Positions 26,166-35,750 are shown, counted from the first letter of the stretch. The stretch: 64,000 bases of DNA from Planctomycetota bacterium (GCA_024279275.1 JAJRRS010000038.1:1-64000), one strand, 5' to 3'. Numbers and translations: made by a program. The notes: generated by a model from the letters alone, not told the origin.

Positions 26166-27776
26166 TTACGGGGTGGTGAAATCCGCTGGCAATTTCAGGA
26201 TCACGAACTGCGTGACCAGTTCCCGGTTCTGCCAGGTCTTGGTGCTGATACGGATGCCTTGTGTCGGGTCGTGCAACTCGATCTGAGAAATCAGCTCATC
26301 GACGTTGGCGATGGGTTCGCCCATGACGTGGGTGATGAGCATGCCACTGTCGAGGCGTTCAACAGCGGCGACGGAGTTGCGCCTGATGGACGTGATTATC
26401 ACGGTGGGGAAATACTCGACGCCGAACCGTTCAGCAGTCCGCTCGGTGAAGTCCTGTACCCCCGCGATGCCCAGCTTCCGCAGCGTGCTCATGCCCTCTG
26501 CGGTGGCGTCGGGGTGTTTGGGATTTGTCACAGGCCCGGCAGCCAGACTCATGTTCGGGAACTCATCCAAGACAACATTGATGGTGCCAATCTCACCGTC
26601 ACGGAACAACTCGACAGCAACCTCGGCCCCGGGCTTGTACCGCGCTATGAGGCTGCGAAGCCCAGCGATCGTCGGAGTAGGCTTGTCGTTGATCTTGGTG
26701 ATGATGTCGCCGCGCTTGATCCCGGCAAGGCCTGCGGGGCCATCTACATTAACACCACTGACCAAAACGCCCTTCCCGTCGAATCCGAACGTCTGGGCCA
26801 TGCGTTCATCCAGATCGTCTACCGGGAGCGCAATCCCCAGGAAGCCGCGGCGGACTTCCCCGTCGGCGATGATCTGATCCGCGATCTCAACAACCATATC
26901 TACAGGAATCGCAAAACCCAATCCGACGAACGTGCCGTTGCCGGGCGTGCGTGGGCCGTTGCCTGCGGCGATGGCGGTGTTCATGCCGACGACTTCGCCG
27001 TAGATATTGGTCAGAGGCCCACCGGAGTTGCCGGGGTTAATCATGGCGTCGGTCTGGATGAAGTTTTCGTAGCCGCCGCCCTTGACGTTGATGATGCCAA
27101 GCTCGCGTCCGGTGGCGGAGATGATGCCCTGGCTCATGGAGAAGTCGAAGCTAAGCGGGGAACCGAAGGCAAAGACCATGTCGCCCTGCTGCACGCCTTC
27201 CCGCGCGATCGAAGCGGGGACGAGGTTCTTCACGTCCACGGTCAAGACCGCAATATCGGTACGGTCATCGGTATTCAAGATTTTGGCTTCGTACTCCGCA
27301 CCATCGTGAAAGCGAATCTTGATGACGTCTGCATTGCGCACGACGTGGTGATTGGTGATGATGACGTGCTGGTAGTCGTCCGGGTCTTCGGGGTTTTGAT
27401 ATCGGTAGACCCAGCCCGAGCCAGAGCCGATCAGACGCGGCGGTGCGTAGCGGTCGTAACGACCTGACCGTGGTTGACCATCGGTATCTGCATCGGGATC
27501 GAAGAGTCGGCGGGCTGTGCCGTGGGGATTGAAGTCGGCACGGGCCAGGACCTGGATCGCAACGACGCTGGGTTCGACGGCCTGCGAGACCTTGCGGAAC
27601 GACTCGCTAAGCTCGGCAAGGAAAGGGTTCTCCGTGAGGCTGTTCTTCACGAACGTGACACGGGATTGCGTGTGGGTGTAGGCGATCTCCCTGGCGACCC
27701 CGGGGCCTAGAATCATCACCAGCAGAACGGTGAGCAACAGAACAAGGGTCGGGCCGTACCAGCGGATTCGGGACAT
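26166..27776 (-). CDS. HtrA/DegP-type periplasmic serine protease
   Basis: 536 residues. One N-terminal membrane segment (VLLLTVLLVMILGPG) anchors an extracytoplasmic trypsin-like domain with the full triad: His in IITNHHVVRNAD, Asp in DDRTDIAVLTV, Ser in NPGNSGGPLTNIYG. Two PDZ-like regions follow (GFLGIALPVDDLDE and GPAGLAGIKRGDIITKIND; then a second, more divergent one near residues 440-536). It degrades or refolds damaged envelope proteins. There is an insert (DPDADTDGQPRSGRYDRYAP) before the protease core. AGGAG lies six bases before the ATG. Confidence 0.9.
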   Translation of the reverse strand: MSRIRWYGPTLVLLLTVLLVMILGPGVAREIAYTHTQSRVTFVKNSLTENPFLAELSESFRKVSQAVEPSVVAIQVLARADFNPHGTARRLFDPDADTDGQPRSGRYDRYAPPRLIGSGSGWVYRYQNPEDPDDYQHVIITNHHVVRNADVIKIRFHDGAEYEAKILNTDDRTDIAVLTVDVKNLVPASIAREGVQQGDMVFAFGSPLSFDFSMSQGIISATGRELGIINVKGGGYENFIQTDAMINPGNSGGPLTNIYGEVVGMNTAIAAGNGPRTPGNGTFVGLGFAIPVDMVVEIADQIIADGEVRRGFLGIALPVDDLDERMAQTFGFDGKGVLVSGVNVDGPAGLAGIKRGDIITKINDKPTPTIAGLRSLIARYKPGAEVAVELFRDGEIGTINVVLDEFPNMSLAAGPVTNPKHPDATAEGMSTLRKLGIAGVQDFTERTAERFGVEYFPTVIITSIRRNSVAAVERLDSGMLITHVMGEPIANVDELISQIELHDPTQGIRISTKTWQNRELVTQFVILKLPADFTTP

Positions 27777-27903
27777 CGTGAACTCCTGATATTCGATCTT
27801 GATGCGTCTTGGTTGATTAATAAAGCCGAGTATTCGGCGACGGCCCGCTGTCGGGACACGATGCCTCTAGTAGTATCGACCGATTTACGCTCGGGGCCGA
27901 GAT

Positions 27904-28815
27904 TTATACGACGCCGGGACGCGTAGGTTCGCCAGCCTTTTTGGGGTCTGATTGACGGGCAGGTGTGACAGTCGGGTTAACGTGGTACGCCCCACCGTCG
28001 CGCTGATACTCACCGCGCGATACCGCCATGACCCAGGCGGCGGCGGCGGCCTGAACCTGGCTCCCCATGTCGATCGCCGGGGGCGCAAACGGGGGCTGCC
28101 AGTCCGATAGCTTCAGCAGGTCGTGCAGCACCACCACGTGGCCGTGGCACGCAGGCCCGGCACCACAACCGATCACCGGGATCGGCTCCCCATCATCACG
28201 ACCCCGCGCGACCCGAACCACACGCTGCGACACCTCATCGGGCACCGCTTCCAGCAGCAACGCCGATACACCCCGTGCGATCATCAACTCCGCCGTATCC
28301 ACAATCAACTCCGCATCACGCGGCGAACGCCCGGCCGCCTTGTATCCGCCCGTCGCCCTCACCTGCTGGGGACGCGAACCCAGGTGCGCCATCACCGGAA
28401 CCCCAGCGTGGCTCATCCGCTCGACCAACGCCGCGTGTGTCTCATCAACTTCCAGCTTCACCAGGTCCGCCCCGGCATCTTTGACAAACGCCACCGCGTT
28501 TTTCATGGCCTCATCGACGCCGCACTGGTAACTCCCAAACGGCATGTCCGCGACGATCAACGCCTTGGGCGCACCACGGCGGACAGCCTTGGTAATCTCC
28601 AACATGAACGGCATCGGTGCCGGCAGCGTCGAGTCGTGCCCAAGAATAAACTGCGCCGCCGTATCGCCCACCAATATCGTGCGCAGCCCGCCACGATACA
28701 ACCACTTCGCCGTGGTCGCGTCGTAACAGGTCAGCATGGCGAAGGGGTCGCCCGACCTGGCCCAGCGGCGCAGGTCGCGCAGTGTAATCCGCTTGTCGTC
28801 GGGTATTTCACTCAT
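27904..28815 (-). CDS. panB: 3-methyl-2-oxobutanoate hydroxymethyltransferase
   Basis: 303 residues. First step of pantothenate and CoA synthesis: transfers a hydroxymethyl group from 5,10-methylene-THF to ketoisovalerate. TIM barrel with FAMLTCYDATTAKWL, ILVGDTAAQF (metal Asp), VADMPFGSY (metal Asp), KLEVDETHAALVERM, GVPVMAHLGSRPQQV, LLLEAVPDEVS with the catalytic glutamate, and VIGCGAGPACHGHVVVLHDL. The ATG overlaps the stop codon of the upstream EEP gene (ATGA), so translation is coupled. The C-terminus is about 25 residues longer than needed for the barrel. Confidence 0.93.
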   Translation of the reverse strand: MSEIPDDKRITLRDLRRWARSGDPFAMLTCYDATTAKWLYRGGLRTILVGDTAAQFILGHDSTLPAPMPFMLEITKAVRRGAPKALIVADMPFGSYQCGVDEAMKNAVAFVKDAGADLVKLEVDETHAALVERMSHAGVPVMAHLGSRPQQVRATGGYKAAGRSPRDAELIVDTAELMIARGVSALLLEAVPDEVSQRVVRVARGRDDGEPIPVIGCGAGPACHGHVVVLHDLLKLSDWQPPFAPPAIDMGSQVQAAAAAWVMAVSRGEYQRDGGAYHVNPTVTPARQSDPKKAGEPTRPGVV

Positions 28816-29918
28816 CGGGGTATTGTAGCCGGTCCAGCAGGGATATCCTCATGGATCGATGACAAGCCTTCTGCCGGGACCAGCGGGCCATCTAGCGGGA
28901 TCGCTGACCGGGCTTGCGAGTCGGCCCGTAGTGCCAGCGAAACCACAAGGGGCCGATGGTCCGACCCAGTCTCCTCACCGATCCGCCGGCCCGTGCATAA
29001 CCATTCCCCGCTGATCAGGCAGTGGTCGATCGGCAGCAGCAAAGGCATCGGCAGGCGGGTCGGCCAGGTCCCCTGGTTGCCATAGCCGTTCTGTGTGCTA
29101 CTAAGTTGGCCGTCGCCAGCGAGGATCGAAAAGGCGTAGGACCAGGGCGTGGTGTTCAGGTCGCCAATCACGATGTGCGGATCACTCTGCTCATCCGCCC
29201 ACTGTTTGGCGTAGCGCAGCACCGAGTCGCGCAGCGCCGTGGTCCGGGCCGAGACAGGCGGCGGCGGGTGGATACCTAACACACGGACACGCCGGCCCTC
29301 TAACAACAATGTCACTTCGATCGACGGGCGCTCGTCACCATCAAATCCGTCAGCCATATCCAGAACCCGGGTCCCCAACAACGTGATCGCGGCGTCATCG
29401 CCCAACTTTTCGCGCACCAGCAACGCCATCCCAAACGACCCGTCTCTGGGCTGAGACTCCGCCATACTAAAAGGGGTATCCATCTCACGCAGCGTGCGGT
29501 CCCACCAGGGATCAACTTCCTGCACCATCACAAAATCCGCATCGCATCCCCTTAGAAAATCACCGACACGCCTCTTGTCACGATTCATGTGCAGCACGTT
29601 CATCTGCACCAGTTTTAGAACCTCAGACCCGGTCGCATCAGGTGGAGTCATGGGCATAAAGACAGGCCAGACAAGTAAGCCGTTGACGATCAATACCAGT
29701 AGCGCCAGCCCGACCCGTATCCGGCACCGCATCAGCACCGCCACGATAAACAACCCGCCTCCGGCCAAGGCGTAATACACCGTAAAGTGTGAGGCCAGGT
29801 CCGCAACCCACCAGAACCGCCCCAGCAGACTAAACAGTGTCCCAACCAAGACGCCCAGAACCCCCAACGCCAACAAATCGTCCAGCCAGAGAGACCACAA
29901 ACTTTTTCCCGGCTTCAT
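28812..29918 (-). CDS. membrane-anchored endonuclease/exonuclease/phosphatase family protein
   Basis: 368 residues from the ATG at 29918. Three hydrophobic N-terminal segments (DLLALGVLGVLVGTLFSLLG; HFTVYYALAGGGLFIVAVLM; VGLALLVLIVNGLLVWPV) are followed by an EEP domain: KLVQMNVLHMN, DADFVMVQEVD with the metal glutamate, HIVIGDLNTTPWS, PIDHCLISGEW and TGSDHRPLVVSLAL. The catalytic residues are complete. The N-terminal layout is like secreted or membrane EEP proteins of unknown substrate. The longer reading from 30128 was rejected because it overlaps the divergent LOG gene. It is coupled to panB. Confidence 0.82.
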   Translation of the reverse strand: MKPGKSLWSLWLDDLLALGVLGVLVGTLFSLLGRFWWVADLASHFTVYYALAGGGLFIVAVLMRCRIRVGLALLVLIVNGLLVWPVFMPMTPPDATGSEVLKLVQMNVLHMNRDKRRVGDFLRGCDADFVMVQEVDPWWDRTLREMDTPFSMAESQPRDGSFGMALLVREKLGDDAAITLLGTRVLDMADGFDGDERPSIEVTLLLEGRRVRVLGIHPPPPVSARTTALRDSVLRYAKQWADEQSDPHIVIGDLNTTPWSYAFSILAGDGQLSSTQNGYGNQGTWPTRLPMPLLLPIDHCLISGEWLCTGRRIGEETGSDHRPLVVSLALRADSQARSAIPLDGPLVPAEGLSSIHEDIPAGPATIPR

Positions 29919-29957
29919 CTCGCTCAACACCGGCTCCTCGGGTATAAATTCAGCACC

Positions 29958-30521
29958 ATGCCTACCAACATCTGTGTCTATTGTTCGTCCAGCGACACCA
30001 TCGACCGACGGTTTTTCGATGTCGCACATAACCTCGGCACCGCGATCGGCCAACGCCGCGACACACTCATCTACGGCGGCGGAAAAATCGGGCTTATGGG
30101 CGAGGTCGCTCGAGCCTGCCATAAACACGGCGGCAAGGTCGTCGGCATCATCCCCGAATCACTTAAAACCGTCGAACTCGCCTATGAACTCTCCGATGAG
30201 TTGATCGTCACCGAAACCATGAGCGAACGCAAAACCGAAATGTTCACCCGAGGCGACGCCTTTGTCATACTCCCCGGCGGGTTCGGCACACTCGAAGAAC
30301 TCGCCGAGGTCCTGGTCCTGAAAATCCTCAAATACCAGGACCGCCCAATCATCATCCTCAACTGCCACGGGTTCTACGACCCACTGGTCGATTTGTTCGA
30401 CCACTTTATCGAACAAAACTTCGCCAAACCCAAACACCGTGAACTCTACGACGTGGTCACTGAAATCGACCAGGTATTTAAGGTGCTGGACGACCAATCT
30501 ACGCCTCGCTCGCATGGATAA
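29958..30521 (+). CDS. LOG-family protein (TIGR00730; possible nucleoside 5'-monophosphate phosphoribohydrolase)
   Basis: 187 residues, the typical length. Rossmann-like fold with IYGGGKIGLMGEVARA and the signature PGGFGTLEELAEV (PGGxGTxxE), which in LOG enzymes holds the active site that releases a base from a nucleotide. The substrate in bacteria is usually unproven. The start follows TATAAA by nine bases with no Shine-Dalgarno. It is divergent from the EEP gene (39-bp gap), and its 3' end overlaps the end of the convergent ABC exporter gene by 23 bp. Confidence 0.88.
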   Translation: MPTNICVYCSSSDTIDRRFFDVAHNLGTAIGQRRDTLIYGGGKIGLMGEVARACHKHGGKVVGIIPESLKTVELAYELSDELIVTETMSERKTEMFTRGDAFVILPGGFGTLEELAEVLVLKILKYQDRPIIILNCHGFYDPLVDLFDHFIEQNFAKPKHRELYDVVTEIDQVFKVLDDQSTPRSHG

Positions 30522-32337
30522 ACTGGCGATACAGGTTCGCGTAGGTTCCGCCGTGAGCGAGCAGCTCGTTGTGTGTGCCGCGTTCGATGATTTCGCCTTG
30601 ATCGAGAACCAGCACCATGTCGGCGTGACGAACCGTGCTCAGCCGATGCGCGACAACAAAGCTGGTTCGGCCTTGCAACAGTGTCGCCAGCGCCTTTTGG
30701 ATGCGCGCCTCGGTCATCGTGTCCACGCTCGATGTCGCCTCGTCCAGGATCAGGATGCGCGGGTCCGCAAGCATGGCCCGGGTAAAACACACCAGTTGCC
30801 GTTGCCCCAGAGACAGGTTCCCGCCGCGCTCGCCGACCTGGGTGTTTAGGCCCTGAGGCAGAGACTCGAAGAGGTCCAGGCAATCCAGGTTCCGCGCCGC
30901 TTCGATCACCTGCTCATCACTCGCGCCGCTGTGACCGATGCGGATGTTGTCCATGACTGTGCCGGTGAACAGGAAGTTCTGCTGCAGCACGATCCCGATC
31001 TGCTGGGTCAGCGATCGGCCACGGATCTTGCGGATGTCCATAGCGTCAATCAGCAATTCGCCCTCGGTCGGCAGGTAAAACTTGGCGATCAGGCTGGTGA
31101 TCGTACTCTTGCCGCTGCCGGTGTGACCCACCAGCGCAACGGTCTGACCGGGCGCAGCGACGAAGTTGATGCCGTGCAATACAGGCGTGTCTTTGACGTA
31201 CTGGAAACCTATATCCTTAAATTCCACACGCCCCTTAATCGGTGGCGCGTCGATGGCGTCATCATCATCAAGCTGCTCCGGCTCAGTATCAAGCAGCGCA
31301 AACACGCGCTCCGCACCCGCCATCGCGGTCAGGGCCATGTTGTATTGCCGACCAATCATCGTGATCGGCCCAAAGAAACTGGGGACCATAAAGAAGAACA
31401 CCCACATCGCCGCAAACTGCTCGTCAGCCGTTCCCCCGCCGATCGGCAGGCCGACCAACACCTTGTAACCCCCGAGCACCAGCAACACCGCAATGAACAA
31501 CTGGTTATTCAGCTCCACCAACGGCAAGAACACGCCCACCAGCTTGTCCGCCCGAAGGTTGTAGTCAGCGTGGTCCGCAACCAAATCCCGGAACATCACC
31601 GCATTCACATCTTCACGCACAAACCCCTGCGTCACACGGATCCCCGTCACCGACTCCGCCAACGTCGCGGTCACTCGGCTAAAACTCTCCTGGATATTTC
31701 GCCAGGCCTCACTCAACCGATGCCGGTAGTAGTTACTGATCAGCAGCAGCACCGGCGCCATCGCCAGCACCACCAGGAACAATACCCAGTCGTAGTACAG
31801 CATGATCACCGCGGCAATGAACATCTGCCCGCCTTGAACCAGCGAAACGAACAAGACATCCTGAACCCCGGCACGGATCGCCTCAGCATCAGATGTCATC
31901 CGGCTGATGATCCGCCCCAGCTTGGTCTGGTTGTAGAACCGCATCGGCATCCGCTGAAGGTGCTCAAAAATCCGGCTACGCAGCTCGAACACCACCGCCT
32001 CACCCAACTCCAACCCCAACCGCATCCGCACGTGGAAGATAGCCGCGGTAAACGCCGCCAGGAGCGCAAACCAGATCGCCATCCGAAGCGCCCCCGCCGA
32101 ATCTCCGCTTGTGATCGGCCCGTTGATCGCCGCCGCCATCAACCAACCCAGCATGGGCAACTGCAGCGCACGGATCGCACACATCAAAAACAGCCAGCCC
32201 CGTGTCCGCGGGTGCGCGTTTGTCAGTGCGAGTACTCGTTGGATCAGTCTCATATCCAGAGGCCGTTTGTGCGCCTCGCGGTCACGGACAACGTGCGTCA
32301 GGGTTTTGGGGGTGGAGGCCTGGGTAGTCGGGTTCAT
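30499..32337 (-). CDS. ABC exporter half-transporter (catalytic-site NBD, degenerate signature)
   Basis: 612 residues: six membrane helices (about residues 40-330), then an ATPase domain. Walker A GHTGSGKSTI, Q-loop in GIVLQQNFLF, signature LSLGQRQL (canonical LSGGQ is altered), Walker B with catalytic glutamate ILILDEATSSVD, and switch histidine VAHRLSTV. It pairs with the gene upstream, which it overlaps by 4 bp. The altered signature completes the degenerate ATP site of the partner, the layout of heterodimeric exporters such as BmrCD and TM287/288. Substrate (drug, lipid or peptide) not known. Confidence 0.9.
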   Translation of the reverse strand: MNPTTQASTPKTLTHVVRDREAHKRPLDMRLIQRVLALTNAHPRTRGWLFLMCAIRALQLPMLGWLMAAAINGPITSGDSAGALRMAIWFALLAAFTAAIFHVRMRLGLELGEAVVFELRSRIFEHLQRMPMRFYNQTKLGRIISRMTSDAEAIRAGVQDVLFVSLVQGGQMFIAAVIMLYYDWVLFLVVLAMAPVLLLISNYYRHRLSEAWRNIQESFSRVTATLAESVTGIRVTQGFVREDVNAVMFRDLVADHADYNLRADKLVGVFLPLVELNNQLFIAVLLVLGGYKVLVGLPIGGGTADEQFAAMWVFFFMVPSFFGPITMIGRQYNMALTAMAGAERVFALLDTEPEQLDDDDAIDAPPIKGRVEFKDIGFQYVKDTPVLHGINFVAAPGQTVALVGHTGSGKSTITSLIAKFYLPTEGELLIDAMDIRKIRGRSLTQQIGIVLQQNFLFTGTVMDNIRIGHSGASDEQVIEAARNLDCLDLFESLPQGLNTQVGERGGNLSLGQRQLVCFTRAMLADPRILILDEATSSVDTMTEARIQKALATLLQGRTSFVVAHRLSTVRHADMVLVLDQGEIIERGTHNELLAHGGTYANLYRQFIHASEA

Positions 32338-34244
32338 GCCTCACCCCCCCGCTCGCCTGTGTGCATGCCCAATAACCGTTTGCTCTCGTGGTCGGCGATC
32401 TGCAGGCTTGCCGCGTGCCGGTAGTGGCCGTGGGTGTTCATCAATTCTTCGTGCGTGCCGGTCTGCACGACCCGGCCCTTCTCCAACACGATCACCTTAT
32501 CCGCCCGCCGAAGCGTGCTGAGCCGGTGCGCCACAACAAACGTGGTTCGGCCACGCATCGCGCTGTTCATCGCTTCAAGAATCTCATGCTCGGTCTGCGG
32601 GTCAATCGCCGCGGTCGGGTCATCCAGTAAAAGGATGGCCGGCTCAAGTAACACAGCCCGCGCAATCGCCAACCGCTGACGCTGACCCCCCGACAGGTTC
32701 GACCCGCCCTCGTTAAGCACGGTGTCGTAGCCCCGCTCCAGTTCCATGATGAACCCGTGCGCCGATGCGATCTTCGCCGCCCGTTCGATCTGCTCCCGCG
32801 TTGCCTGCGGGTAGCCAAAAGCGATGTTGGCCGCAACCGTGTTGCTGAATAAAAAACTCTCCTGAAAGACCAATCCAATATTACGCCGAAGATCATCCAG
32901 GTCGTACCCGCGCACATCCTTCCCATCGATCAACACCCGCCCCTGCTGGGGATCATAAAACCTGGGGATCAGACTAAGCAGCGTGCTCTTGCCCGCCCCC
33001 GTCGCCCCCAGAATCGCCACCGTCTGCCCCGGCTCGGCGACAAGGCTGACACACGCGACCGCCGGCTCGCCCAACTGATACCCAAACGTCACGCACTCCA
33101 GTCGAACCTCGCCCCGCGCACGAGGCAAGCGCACCGCGTTGGGCGGACTCTTTATATGTAACGGCGCATCCAGCACCTCGAACACGCGCTGCGCACCGGT
33201 CAGGCTCTGCTGCACGCTGTTGGCGATCATCGCGATGCTCCCGACCTGCGCCGAAAACTGCTGTAAAAGCCCTGCGAAAACAAAAAATCCGCTTCCGATC
33301 CGGAAGCTGGGGTCGGTCATAAAGAGCCTCCCCCCGTACACCATCAGCACCACCATATTGATCTGCGGCAGGAACCCGATCAACGGCACGAACGTCGAGA
33401 CCCGCCAGAATATCCAACGCTTCTGGTCGCGCACCGCCGAGTTTGCTTCACGAAACTTCTCGATCTCCTGAGCCTGGCGTGAGAAACCCTTAACAACATG
33501 CACGCCCTGCACGTTCTCAGACAGCCGAAGTATCGTGGTGTCAAATAGCTCGCGGTTCTTGCGATACGCCGGCTTAACGATCCGCGAAAACCGCCAGGTC
33601 ATCAGCCACAACAACGGCGTCGTCGCCAGGCACCAGACCGTCAGCCAGACGTGGATGCTCAGCATATACCCCACGAAGAAGACCATCGAGATCATCAGCA
33701 TCAGCACTTCGATCAACACCCCATCGACAAACATCCGCACCGCCTGGACATCAGAGGTCACGCGGTTGATGATTGAGCCTGAGCTGTTGGCATCAAAAAA
33801 ACCAAAGCTAAGCCGCTGCATCTTGTCGTAAACCTTGGCACGAAGGTCAACAATGATCCGCAGGATCAGTAACGCCTTGGCGATCCTTGAAGTCTTGTCC
33901 AAAAAGAAGCGCACCACCGCGACACCCAGAACCACGAAGGCAACCACCCAGACCGTGTGCATCGCGGACCAGTCGCCGGGCGGCGTCAGCCCAAACGGGT
34001 ACGCCGGATCAACAGCAGCCGGGTCCAGACCCTTGCGGATCACATCAATACCCAACCCGGTCAGCCCCAGCCCCATGAGCATCAGCGCCAGCAAAAGGAA
34101 TTGCAGACTCACCACCGCAACAGCGGGCAGCCGGTAAGACCAGCCCATCCGCAACAGGCGCAGCACCAGCCGGGCGTTAGATGTCTGGGCATCACGCAGC
34201 TTCCCGTCGCCGGGCACAACCTTTATGGAAGGGGTGTCACTCAA
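32334..34244 (-). CDS. ABC exporter half-transporter (degenerate Walker B)
   Basis: 636 residues: an N-terminal six-helix exporter domain and an ATPase domain with Walker A GATGAGKSTL, signature LSGGQRQRLAIARA, Walker B LLLDDPTAAID, and switch histidine VAHRLSTL. The catalytic glutamate after Walker B is aspartate, marking this as the non-hydrolytic partner, while its normal signature serves the other subunit's site. The start codon at 34244 is preceded by no close homologue, and the pair stands as a two-gene operon (ATGA overlap). Confidence 0.9.
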   Translation of the reverse strand: MSDTPSIKVVPGDGKLRDAQTSNARLVLRLLRMGWSYRLPAVAVVSLQFLLLALMLMGLGLTGLGIDVIRKGLDPAAVDPAYPFGLTPPGDWSAMHTVWVVAFVVLGVAVVRFFLDKTSRIAKALLILRIIVDLRAKVYDKMQRLSFGFFDANSSGSIINRVTSDVQAVRMFVDGVLIEVLMLMISMVFFVGYMLSIHVWLTVWCLATTPLLWLMTWRFSRIVKPAYRKNRELFDTTILRLSENVQGVHVVKGFSRQAQEIEKFREANSAVRDQKRWIFWRVSTFVPLIGFLPQINMVVLMVYGGRLFMTDPSFRIGSGFFVFAGLLQQFSAQVGSIAMIANSVQQSLTGAQRVFEVLDAPLHIKSPPNAVRLPRARGEVRLECVTFGYQLGEPAVACVSLVAEPGQTVAILGATGAGKSTLLSLIPRFYDPQQGRVLIDGKDVRGYDLDDLRRNIGLVFQESFLFSNTVAANIAFGYPQATREQIERAAKIASAHGFIMELERGYDTVLNEGGSNLSGGQRQRLAIARAVLLEPAILLLDDPTAAIDPQTEHEILEAMNSAMRGRTTFVVAHRLSTLRRADKVIVLEKGRVVQTGTHEELMNTHGHYRHAASLQIADHESKRLLGMHTGERGGEA

Positions 34245-34330
34245 GGATAAACATTCGCTTCACAGCCAAACCCGCTTGATTCGGCTGCCCCCGACAATAG
34301 ACACCGTAAGCCCGGGTATCAAGCACGAGG

Positions 34331-34443
34331 TGGATTAACGCAACCCCACGCTTCCGCGTGCGGCTATAGCGTGATGTGATTACCGTACACACAATCCGCC
34401 ATAGCCCCCGCCGGGAGGCGGGGGTTTCGCACGGTTCACGTTA
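34331..34443. repeat. BIME-like element, copy A
   Basis: About 113 bp with two hairpins: CCCCACGCTTCCGCGTGCGG (slightly broken) and CCCCCGCCGGGAGGCGGGGG, about 45 bp apart. Same orientation and more than 85% identity by eye to copies B and C, which flank the transposase. Confidence 0.75.
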
Positions 34444-34598
34444 AAAACCCTATCCGCAATCGGACATCATGGTGGATTCAGTGCTTGTCATCGTGCGTAC
34501 CAATCCTCGCAGCCCATTCGTCGTTCAAGACAAAACCGAACGCCATCTGGGGGTAGGTGGATCCGTTCCTAAAAATGCGTAATTTACCTTCCGGCTGA

Positions 34599-34988
34599 CT
34601 ATCTTACCGACGTAAACGGTTTGTACTCTTGAAAGTGTCGGGGTTGATGGTTCACAAGCAGGTTGCCCCTGAACTGAAGAATCATAAAGGGGTTCCCGTC
34701 GTACTGCCACTGAATGAATTGGTCTTTGTCTTCAACCCCGCTGGGTAGTACGGCGGGCCTCTTTGCTAAAATCCGCCTTTGGATATCTCGATATTTATCT
34801 TGATTGCTGGGGATATCGCCTGGACCAAGATGGGACTTCACCTGCTCCAGGCTCTGACCATCACGGATATCCTCATGAAGCACCCGATATAGCGAAGGTC
34901 CGTCACCGTGACTGCGGTAATGCGATGCCGCAGATGAACAGCCCGCCGCAAGCAACACCGCGATTAGCAGAAAAATATTTTTGCACAT
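34599..34988 (-). CDS. small lipoprotein, hypothetical
   Basis: 129 residues from the ATG at 34988. Lipoprotein signal peptide: hydrophobic NIFLLIAVLLAAG followed by Cys-Ser-Ser (lipobox LLAAGC). The mature part has no recognised domain; LYRVLHEDIRDGQSLEQVKS and the C-terminal FIQWQYDGNPFMILQFRGNL resemble small SmpA/OmlA-like (BamE-like) folds, a weak likeness only. GGAGAC is eight bases before the ATG. It lies between BIME copies A and B. An in-frame start 30 bp upstream is less likely. Confidence 0.6.
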   Translation of the reverse strand: MCKNIFLLIAVLLAAGCSSAASHYRSHGDGPSLYRVLHEDIRDGQSLEQVKSHLGPGDIPSNQDKYRDIQRRILAKRPAVLPSGVEDKDQFIQWQYDGNPFMILQFRGNLLVNHQPRHFQEYKPFTSVR

Positions 34989-35110
34989 GGCTTTGTCTCC
35001 GTTGAGGTTATGTCTCATCGCTACACATCGGCGTCCATCATGGTCCCCCGAACCGGCCCCCAGTAAGAGAGACGTAGCAACGACGCACGCATTTCAGTTC
35101 GAGGGTACAA

Positions 35111-35217
35111 GGTGGTTGTACGCAACCCCACGCTTCCGCGTGGGGCTATTGCGCGAAGTGATTACCGTATACACAATCCGCCATAACCCCCGCCGGGAGG
35201 CGGGGGTTTCGCACAAC
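35111..35217. repeat. BIME-like element, copy B
   Basis: Hairpins CCCCACGCTTCCGCGTGGGG (perfect arms) and CCCCCGCCGGGAGGCGGGGG, followed by TTTCGCAC. It lies immediately downstream of the transposase gene, whose stop codon is at its edge. Confidence 0.8.
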
Positions 35218-35218
35218 T

Positions 35219-35710
35219 TCACCCACCTTCACTCACGCTCCCCTCGCACCAACACGCCCCGCCATGCCTGGGCAGGTAGGTCTTCATCAGGTAGTCAAAA
35301 TGAGTACGGTCCTTCACCCGCTTGCGCGACGCTCCTGTTGATAGCCAGCGTCTTCCTAACTGCTCGTGGCGTTTGGACAACTCAAGTGAGATAATATTCT
35401 TGAATTTCCCTCGCACAGAGGACCAGGCCTCGCCGGATTCCCAACTCACCAGAAGATGTATGTGGGTCGGCTCACACGCGATGGCGTGGACCCGCCAGCG
35501 GTGGCGGGCACCGATACCACGAACCACCTCGACAACAAATCGCTGTGTCAGATCGTCAAACTCGTATGGCTCATCGGACGCCGCATCACGGTACGACTCG
35601 GCCAACGCGGGATTGGTCGGCTGCACACCCTCGCTTTTTTTCACAAAACCCCGCAGGTTGTCCGGCATCCACGACCTGTAGGTGTGCAGTGTGAACAGGT
35701 AGCAGGGCAT
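35219..35710 (-). CDS. REP-associated tyrosine transposase (Y1/HUH, RAYT)
   Basis: 163 residues from the ATG at 35710. Single-domain Y1 transposase related to IS200/IS605 TnpA. The HUH metal motif is His83-Ile-His85 in CEPTHIHLLVSW, and Tyr140 or Tyr145 in HFDYLMKTYLPRHGG is the likely nucleophile. RAYTs process REP/BIME hairpins, and here two BIME copies flank the gene tightly (35111-35217 and 35751-35867). It appears intact. The start was moved inward because the 17 extra residues of the longer reading come from the region next to copy C. Confidence 0.85.
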   Translation of the reverse strand: MPCYLFTLHTYRSWMPDNLRGFVKKSEGVQPTNPALAESYRDAASDEPYEFDDLTQRFVVEVVRGIGARHRWRVHAIACEPTHIHLLVSWESGEAWSSVRGKFKNIISLELSKRHEQLGRRWLSTGASRKRVKDRTHFDYLMKTYLPRHGGACWCEGSVSEGG

Positions 35711-35750
35711 GATGGGTAAAGGATACTGAAAACGTGGGGTTGATGTAGAA

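Noticed and set aside
26106-27467. 453-residue open frame opposite the HtrA gene
   Set aside because: It mirrors the htrA coding strand (GC-rich antisense frame), has no domain, and htrA has the full catalytic triad on the other strand.
30931-32424. 497-residue open frame opposite the ABC exporter gene
   Set aside because: Antisense shadow, very rich in Arg, His and Gln, with no recognisable motif; the exporter on the minus strand is unambiguous.
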